The notes beneath the pieces are model-generated. The model searched no databases. It was not told the origin of the DNA and saw nothing but the letters and a program-made list of their open reading frames with translations. 6,150 bases of DNA from an uncultured Bacteroidales bacterium (GTDB lineage: Bacteria; Bacteroidota; Bacteroidia; Bacteroidales; UBA932), in contig CAKUYG010000127.1 of assembly GCA_934702165.1 (NCBI GenBank), forward strand, positions 1-6,150, written 5' to 3'. The translations under genes and the position numbers were made by a program. Positions 1-4,489 of the stretch are shown here, piece after piece (the stretch's first letter is position 1; the number at the start of each line of letters is the position of its first letter).

Positions 1-959
1 AAGGCAAGTACTATAAATTGATGAAAGACATAGACCTTGCAAGTAAGTCGTGGACACCTGTCGGTAATTCAACCCATTTCCCACATCTGCGTCTGGACGG
101 AAACGGAAAGAGCATCATCAATCTGAAGGTGGACGTGAACGATGGACATGCAGGTCTGTTCTATTGGCTTAGCGGTACAAGCTCCACAGAAAAATCGCTT
201 GTAAGGAATCTTACCATAAGGAACGCTGATGTTAAAACCGGAGGCCGTGATGCCGGGATAATTGTCGGCTTCACTTCATTCCTCGACATTATCGATTGCA
301 GGGTTGACGGGTCAGTGACAAGTGCATATTGTGCCGGGGGAATCGTAGGGAGCGGCGACCCAAGCATAATCAACTGTCGCGCTGATGTCAACGTGACAGT
401 CAATGCTCCGGAATCAACTTCGAAGTCAGTGGCAGCTGGAGGGCTGATAGGGGACATCTCTTTCAACAATGGGCAGGATAATACTATAACCAACTGTACC
501 GTCAGAGGCACTATTACAGTAAACAGCCAGAATCTGTCAGGGAACGATTTCCATGCAGGTGGCGTGGCTGGCCTTGCGTTCGCGAATGTCATGGACTGTA
601 CGTCCTATGCCGAGATCTATTCCACGTCTGAAAATAAAGTACGTGTCGGAGGCCTTTTGGGCACTGTCGGAGCCGGCAGCAAGATTACGAACTGCTCCGC
701 CTATGGCACTGTCCACGGAAAGAAAAACAATTTTGTCGGTGGCGCATACGGCTATGCCGTAGGTAATCACGAGAGAGTCCATTTCGGTGGCAAGATCGAG
801 AACATACCGGATGCCGGAGCAGGAGCCGTGGGCATCTTCATCGGCTATGCCGACGGAGTCTTCCAGACAAAGAACTGCTCCTACAGCAACGTTGATGGCT
901 CACTCCCTGTCATCGGCAAGAATGAAAGCAAAGGCGCCCAGGACATCAGGATGAAATAG
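1..959 (+). CDS. GLUG-repeat beta-helix surface-type protein (5' partial)
   Basis: Only the C-terminal 318 codons are visible. The reading frame is open to the left edge (first full codon at base 3) and reads GKYYKLMKDIDL, which fits the middle of a GLUG-type protein, so the TTG/ATG codons at 18-23 are internal and not the start. Counting from the TTG at 18, six glycine motifs of the GLUG class occur at residues 79-84 (AGIIVG), 106-111 (AGGIVG), 140-145 (AGGLIG), 180-185 (AGGVAG), 210-215 (VGGLLG) and 240-245 (VGGAYG). They alternate with hydrophobic-x-x-Cys strands. GLUG repeats are known from bacterial adhesins and surface proteins and probably fold as a right-handed beta-helix. The role here, possibly glycan or host-surface binding, is inference. 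The protein ends in a short polar tail (GAQDIRMK) with no visible membrane anchor or type IX sorting domain. Any signal peptide or lipobox would lie outside the window. GC looks lower than in the neighbouring genes. Confidence 0.85.
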   Translation, partial: GKYYKLMKDIDLASKSWTPVGNSTHFPHLRLDGNGKSIINLKVDVNDGHAGLFYWLSGTSSTEKSLVRNLTIRNADVKTGGRDAGIIVGFTSFLDIIDCRVDGSVTSAYCAGGIVGSGDPSIINCRADVNVTVNAPESTSKSVAAGGLIGDISFNNGQDNTITNCTVRGTITVNSQNLSGNDFHAGGVAGLAFANVMDCTSYAEIYSTSENKVRVGGLLGTVGAGSKITNCSAYGTVHGKKNNFVGGAYGYAVGNHERVHFGGKIENIPDAGAGAVGIFIGYADGVFQTKNCSYSNVDGSLPVIGKNESKGAQDIRMK

Positions 960-974
960 AGCGTCAAGGGACTG

Positions 975-3539
975 TCATTCCTTTTGGTATTCCGATTCAT
1001 CCATCATCAGGTAGGAGTCCTCGTAGCCACCGTAATCGACGACAATCTTTTCGAATACGATGCCTTCGTCGAGCGGCCTGATGCAGAGTTCGGCGAGTCC
1101 GTCAGGGCCTGTTGTAACAGGCAGGGTGACGGTGTCAATCTTCACTCTCCTTGCCACGGTCGGGTAGTAAATGGTGTAGATGTTCTCGGGGTCTTCATTG
1201 AGAAGTTCGTTGAACCTTACTTCTTTTGAGGCGTCGCCTTGGAACCCCGCTTCATATCTGTGAGCTGTGCCTTTGTATGCGAGGGTTGTCTTCACTGCTA
1301 TGTGCACCTTGACTTCATTTGTCCCTTCCGGAAGGCGTAGTCTGTATCGCAGTTCCGCGCCTTCTGCCGGTCTGGTATACGGCATCAGAGCTACTCCGCT
1401 CAAGGTCCTGCCCATGTATGGGATGATTGTCCAGTCAGTTCCGGGGGCAGTGGTGGCACTGTAGTAGTGCTCGGCCTCCATTGCTGTGTATCCGATGCCT
1501 GTCAGGCCGAAGCTGAACCCTCCCGGCGTGCCTGCGTCCATGCGCTTGACTTCAGGCATCGTATTGGCTGGGAAGTCATCATTCCAGTTCGTGTAGCCGA
1601 TATGCTTCTGGGTCATCATGCCGTCCCATTTGCCACCGGACATCACTTTGTTGTAGTCGTATTCCAGTTCTGCGTCGCGCTTGAAGCAGGCTTCCACCTT
1701 GTCCGCCCAGATGTTGGCTGCCGGGTCGCCGTGCTCGTAGAGGTAGCGGTTCATAGCTTGGGCGTAGTACATTTCATATATGTTGCTCATGGCCTGGACA
1801 GGGAAGAGGATGAGCTGCTTGTAGGCATCGCGGTATTGCGGCTTAAGCGAGAGATACTGTCTGAGCGCATCGGTCTCAAGGCCCTTGAATTCATCTGTGA
1901 CCTGCTTGAACTCCCCTGTCTTTAGGTTATAGGTCCTGCTGTCCAGCATCTCGGCAGTGATCCGTCCTGCATATTTGCTGTAGAGGTTGAGGATGCGTGC
2001 TGCTTCTCCCGCCTGTTCCGCCCCGAACTGCTGGCGGCAGAACGACACGGTGTGGTCAAGAAGGTTTGCCGCGGTGAACTTCTCAGGGTTACGGGCGATG
2101 TCCATGTATAGCGTGATAGGGTATTCCATCGGTTTAAGGTCGCCGACATTCAGCACCCAAAGCCTGTCCACACCGTGGCCGTATGCGAGTTGCAGCTGTT
2201 CCCACAGATTCTGTATCGGGGTGACATTGAGCCATTTGCTGTTGCGCGGTGCACCCACGTAGTCTACGTGATAGTACAGGCCCCAGCCGCCGCTGCGTTT
2301 CCTCTCTCCGGCGTTCGGGAGCTTGCGGACATCGCCCCAGTTGTCGTCTGATACTAGGATTGTCACATCGTCCGGGACACGCAGGCCTTTGTCGTAGTAG
2401 CCTTGGACTTCTTTATAAAGGGCCCAGAGCTGTGGGCGTTCGCTTGCCGGCCGTCCGGTCTCCTTGGCGATGATTTTCCGCTGGTTCGCTATGATGCGCT
2501 CAAGGAGGGCTATGGTCTCCTCATCGCGCGGCACGTATTCGTCATCGTGCCCGACCCTGCCTCCCATCGGGGCGTCACCGTCTCCGCGCATGCCGATGGT
2601 GATGATGTCTTCCGTGTCCTTGGCGCGCCGGATGCCCTCGCGGAAGAAGCGGTCAAGTGTCTTCTGGTTGGTCTCGTAGTCCCAGGGGCCATCTGCTCCG
2701 TGGCGCCGTGCCCATTCCTGGTGGTTTCGGGCCATGGGTTCGTGGTGTGAGGTGCCCATGATGATGCCCATATCATCGGCTGTCTTGCTGTTGAGCGGAT
2801 CGTCCGCGTAGAAAGACCAGCCCCACATTGCGGGCCAGAGATAGTTGCCTCTAAGGCGGAGAATCAGCTCGAATACGCGGGCATAGAACTCGTGCCCGCC
2901 GTAGTCCGTCCCGTAGGTGTTCCTGACCCAGGAGGTGAGGCAGGGCGCTTCATCGTTGAGAAAGAGGCCGCGGTATCTGACAGCCGGTTCGTCCACTGTC
3001 CAGGCGCCACGCTTTATGGATAGGTTGTCGTGATGCTCGACGGGGACATCGGCCCAGTCATACCAAGGGGACACCCCGATCTGTTCGGAAAGTTCATATA
3101 TGCCGTATATCGTGCCGCGTTTGTCGCTTCCCGCTATTACGAGGGCCTCGCCGATGGAGCCCGAAGGGGCATTGACCGTGGTGATGATGTAGGTCTCGCG
3201 CTTTCCCTGGATGTGGCTGATGTCCAGTTTGCCCGAAGAGACGAGATCTTTGATGAGTTTGCTGTCTACGGAGCCGACGATGATGGCGTTGTTGCCGGGT
3301 GTCATCCCGAAAGGTGGCTCGGTGCCGCATACGCGACCGAAATCCTTCCGCAGATTGTGTACTGCGATCTGTATGCCTTCGTAATCGTTATTGTCGTATA
3401 TGATAGGTAGCGGCGTGCCGTCCTCTATGAGGGTGAAACGTGCGCCGTTCAGTTCCGGGAAGGTGAGTCCGTCGTGGTCTTTGGCACTTACGGGCAGGCT
3501 CAATGCCAGAAGGGCTGTCAGAATTAGTGTTCTTTTCAT
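975..3539 (-). CDS. GH115 family alpha-glucuronidase, secreted
   Basis: Complete 854-residue protein of normal length for glycoside hydrolase family 115. These enzymes release glucuronic or 4-O-methylglucuronic acid from xylan, including internal sidechains. Residues 1-19 form a signal peptide (basic MKR, leucine-rich core, cleavage likely after VSA) without a lipobox, so a periplasmic enzyme is expected. Roughly 20-175 is the N-terminal domain, 180-480 the catalytic barrel, 490-650 a helical region, and about 680-840 the C-terminal beta-sandwich (starting near AMEAEHYY, 686-693). Family motifs visible are RGLFLNDEAP (190-199), GNYLWPAMW (231-239), MGTSHHEPM (261-269), GMRGDGD (316-322), E377 in YKEVQGYY, DDNWG (398-402) and Y427 in HVDYVGAPRN. 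From memory, the residues shown to matter in Bacteroides ovatus BoAgu115A match E152, D196, R318, D322, E377, N400 and Y427 by spacing; this was aligned by eye only. The ATG at 3537-3539 is chosen because it directly precedes the signal peptide. No Shine-Dalgarno is seen. It is divergent from the ABC operon. The exact substrate is not determinable. Confidence 0.93.
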   Translation of the reverse strand: MKRTLILTALLALSLPVSAKDHDGLTFPELNGARFTLIEDGTPLPIIYDNNDYEGIQIAVHNLRKDFGRVCGTEPPFGMTPGNNAIIVGSVDSKLIKDLVSSGKLDISHIQGKRETYIITTVNAPSGSIGEALVIAGSDKRGTIYGIYELSEQIGVSPWYDWADVPVEHHDNLSIKRGAWTVDEPAVRYRGLFLNDEAPCLTSWVRNTYGTDYGGHEFYARVFELILRLRGNYLWPAMWGWSFYADDPLNSKTADDMGIIMGTSHHEPMARNHQEWARRHGADGPWDYETNQKTLDRFFREGIRRAKDTEDIITIGMRGDGDAPMGGRVGHDDEYVPRDEETIALLERIIANQRKIIAKETGRPASERPQLWALYKEVQGYYDKGLRVPDDVTILVSDDNWGDVRKLPNAGERKRSGGWGLYYHVDYVGAPRNSKWLNVTPIQNLWEQLQLAYGHGVDRLWVLNVGDLKPMEYPITLYMDIARNPEKFTAANLLDHTVSFCRQQFGAEQAGEAARILNLYSKYAGRITAEMLDSRTYNLKTGEFKQVTDEFKGLETDALRQYLSLKPQYRDAYKQLILFPVQAMSNIYEMYYAQAMNRYLYEHGDPAANIWADKVEACFKRDAELEYDYNKVMSGGKWDGMMTQKHIGYTNWNDDFPANTMPEVKRMDAGTPGGFSFGLTGIGYTAMEAEHYYSATTAPGTDWTIIPYMGRTLSGVALMPYTRPAEGAELRYRLRLPEGTNEVKVHIAVKTTLAYKGTAHRYEAGFQGDASKEVRFNELLNEDPENIYTIYYPTVARRVKIDTVTLPVTTGPDGLAELCIRPLDEGIVFEKIVVDYGGYEDSYLMMDESEYQKE

Positions 3540-3611
3540 GTGCAGTTTTGAGTTTGTAGTGTGTAAGATACGGATTTTTTTGCCTGCCTTGTCGGGGCCC
3601 CGCCTGCTCCG

Positions 3612-3655
3612 TTGTAAAGATATTTTACATCTGATGTAAAGATTCTTTACATCAC
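3612..3655. promoter_or_regulatory. Tandem phased palindromic operator array
   Basis: Four half-sites alternate in orientation with exact 11-base steps: TGTAAA at 3613, TTTACA at 3624, TGTAAA at 3635 and TTTACA at 3646. The right-hand unit is a perfect palindrome of two 11-base arms, TGATGTAAAGA (3632-3642) and TCTTTACATCA (3644-3654), around a single T. The left unit is TGTAAA-N5-TTTACA (3613-3629). The middle pair also forms a perfect inverted repeat, TTTACATC-T-GATGTAAA (3624-3640). Symmetric, helically phased sites between divergent genes are typical of binding sites for a dimeric regulator, here possibly two dimers side by side. The regulator is not in the window and its family cannot be named from the site. 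The N5 spacing does not fit LacI-type sites, which usually have a shorter centre. Confidence 0.65.
3615..3622 (-). promoter_or_regulatory. Possible -7 element for the GH115 gene
   Basis: On the minus strand these bases read TATCTTTA, one mismatch from the Bacteroidota -7 consensus TAnnTTTG. It would give a leader of roughly 70 bases for the GH115 gene. It lies inside the left operator palindrome, so a bound regulator would block it, which would suit repression. No clear TTTG -33 box sits at the right distance, so this is a tentative call based on a short degenerate motif. Confidence 0.25.
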
Positions 3656-3694
3656 GGAAGCAGTGCCGATAATGCTAATCCGCTTAAAATAAGC

Positions 3695-3702
3695 TATTTA
3701 TG
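3695..3702 (+). promoter_or_regulatory. Possible -7 element for the ABC operon
   Basis: TATTTATG is one mismatch from the Bacteroidota -7 consensus TAnnTTTG. It would start transcription near 3709 and place the whole nested stem-loop (3724-3790) in the mRNA leader. No good TTTG -33 box is seen upstream, and the motif is short and AT-rich, so chance is a real possibility. If correct, it excludes translation of the short ORF starting at 3700, because that start would lie inside the promoter. Confidence 0.25.
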
Positions 3703-3804
3703 CGTACTGGCACGAAGGGTGTTTATTTGTTTGTGTCTCCGTGCGGGTCATCCGCACGCGGAGCACAAAAGGAACAAGAACAAACAAATACGCAACATGA
3801 TTAA
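3700..3804 (+). CDS. Possible 34-codon leader ORF overlapping the ATPase start
   Basis: An ATG at 3700 opens a 34-codon frame (beginning MRTGTKGVYLF, rich in Gln/Glu/Thr near its end) that runs through the leader stem-loop and stops with TAA at 3802-3804. The ATPase ATG at 3797 lies inside it in another frame, an 8-base overlap. Such an arrangement could couple leader translation to ATPase translation. There is no Shine-Dalgarno, no recognisable family and no hydrophobic signal. An ORF of this size arises by chance easily, so this is only a candidate. Confidence 0.2.
   Translation: MRTGTKGVYLFVSPCGSSARGAQKEQEQTNTQHD
3724..3790 (+). promoter_or_regulatory. Nested stem-loop in the ABC operon leader
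   Basis: An outer 11-base inverted repeat, TATTTGTTTGT (3724-3734) and ACAAACAAATA (3780-3790), encloses a strong GC-rich hairpin. In the inner hairpin CGTGCGG (3740-3746) pairs with CCGCACG (3752-3758) around loop GTCAT. It is extended by CTC/GAG (3737-3739 with 3761-3763) and GTG/CAC (3733-3735 with 3764-3766) across small bulges. The outer right arm ends 6 bases before the ATPase ATG, so folding could limit ribosome access. No U-run follows, so it is not a standard intrinsic terminator. It matches no riboswitch that I recognise. A role in translation control or mRNA stability is inference. Confidence 0.5.
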
Positions 3805-4477
3805 AGTTACAAATCTTACCAAGGTCTTCAGGACTGAGGAAATCGAGACAACGGCTCTCAACGGTGTTTCATTTGAAATCAAGGACGGCGAATTCGTCGC
3901 CATCATGGGCCCTTCCGGATGCGGCAAGTCAACGCTCCTCAACATCCTGGGCCTGCTGGATAACCCTACTTCCGGCTCCTATGAGCTCCTGGGGGTGGAG
4001 GTGGCCAACCTCAAGGAGAAAGAACGCACCAAGTTCCGCAAGGGCAACATCGGCTTCGTCTTCCAGAGCTTCAACCTGATCGATGAACTCAATGTCTACG
4101 AGAACATAGAGCTGCCTCTCCGCTACCTCAACATCTCAGCCGCCGAGCGTAAGGCCAAGGTCACGGAGATAATGAAGAGGATGAACATCAGCCACCGTGC
4201 CCAGCACTTCCCTCAGCAGCTTTCCGGAGGTCAGCAGCAGAGGGTCGCGATAGCCAGGGCCGTGGTCGCCGGGCCGAAGCTGATCCTCGCCGATGAGCCT
4301 ACCGGTAACCTCGATTCCAAGAACGGCAAGGAAGTGATGGACATGCTCAGCGAGCTCAACTCCGAGGGCACGACCATCGTCATGGTGACCCACTCCCAGA
4401 GGGATGCCGCCGTGGCGCAGCGCACCATCGACCTCTTCGACGGCCAGATCGTGAGCGATGTCAAAAATGAACTTTAA
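3797..4477 (+). CDS. ABC transporter ATP-binding protein (MacB/LolD-type)
   Basis: A 226-residue ATPase that would power the adjacent permease at the cytoplasmic face of the inner membrane. All nucleotide-binding motifs are intact: Walker A GPSGCGKST (38-46), Q-loop Q90 in FVFQSFNL, signature LSGGQQQR (142-149), Walker B LILADEP (162-168) with catalytic E167, D-loop NLDS (171-174) and H-loop H199 in MVTHS. Length and motif wording match the LolD/MacB/FtsE subgroup, which drives mechanotransmission systems and not ordinary importers. The start is the ATG at 3797, giving MIKVTNLTKVF, the normal N-terminus for this family. The frame is open 26 codons further up to a GTG at 3719, but that stretch crosses the leader hairpin and does not resemble ABC sequence. 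The gene leads the operon, with the permease starting 3 bases after its stop. The transported substrate is unknown; drug, peptide or lipoprotein handling are options by family only. Confidence 0.93.
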   Translation: MIKVTNLTKVFRTEEIETTALNGVSFEIKDGEFVAIMGPSGCGKSTLLNILGLLDNPTSGSYELLGVEVANLKEKERTKFRKGNIGFVFQSFNLIDELNVYENIELPLRYLNISAAERKAKVTEIMKRMNISHRAQHFPQQLSGGQQQRVAIARAVVAGPKLILADEPTGNLDSKNGKEVMDMLSELNSEGTTIVMVTHSQRDAAVAQRTIDLFDGQIVSDVKNEL

Positions 4478-4489
4478 AAAATGAACTTT
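4463..4489 (+). repeat. 14-base tandem duplication at the ATPase/permease junction
   Basis: The 13-mer AAAAATGAACTTT occurs at 4463-4475 and again at 4477-4489, a 14-base period with one extra A between the copies. Each copy contains an ATG. The first (4467) is out of frame with the permease and opens a five-codon minicistron (MNFKK) whose TGA at 4482-4484 overlaps the permease ATG at 4481. The second is the permease start. The ATPase TAA (4475-4477) spans the boundary of the repeats. Confidence 0.85.

Larger units (their letters stand above)
3540..3796. other. Divergent intergenic regulatory region
   Basis: These 257 bases separate the GH115 gene (minus) from the ABC operon (plus), so any promoters for both must lie here. 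Reading left to right, the GH115 leader contains a seven-T run (3575-3581) and two copies of GCCTGC (3582-3587, 3602-3607) flanking a perfect 10-base palindrome CGGGGCCCCG (3593-3602). Next comes an array of palindromic half-sites (3612-3655), an AT-rich stretch (about 3684-3702), and a nested stem-loop (3724-3790) ending 6 bases before the ATPase start codon. Neither gene has a convincing Shine-Dalgarno sequence at normal spacing; AAAGG at 3768-3772 is too far from the ATG at 3797. Confidence 0.85.

Noticed and set aside
161..592. 143-codon minus-strand ORF opposite the GLUG gene
   Set aside because: Composition is that of an antisense shadow: proline/serine/threonine-rich, no domain, no signal, and wholly inside a gene with clear family repeats.
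966..983. Six-pair hairpin (AAGGGA with TTCCTT) after the GLUG gene stop, next to a short T-run, as a terminator
   Set aside because: The stem is short, includes a G-U pair, and only four Ts follow, partly inside the stem. It also lies mostly in the end of the GH115 coding region. Too weak to call.
3593..3602. CGGGGCCCCG palindrome as a regulator site or terminator
   Set aside because: Perfect but short, with no loop and no following T-run on either strand; recorded as part of the intergenic region only.
984..3639. Several plus-strand ORFs of 65-152 codons opposite the GH115 gene
   Set aside because: They lie antisense to a gene with intact family motifs throughout, in a GC-rich stretch where antisense frames stay open by chance. 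None has a recognisable domain.
3719..3796. 26-codon N-terminal extension of the ABC ATPase from a GTG
   Set aside because: It crosses the leader hairpin and does not resemble any ABC sequence; MIKVTNLTKVF from the ATG at 3797 is the normal family start.
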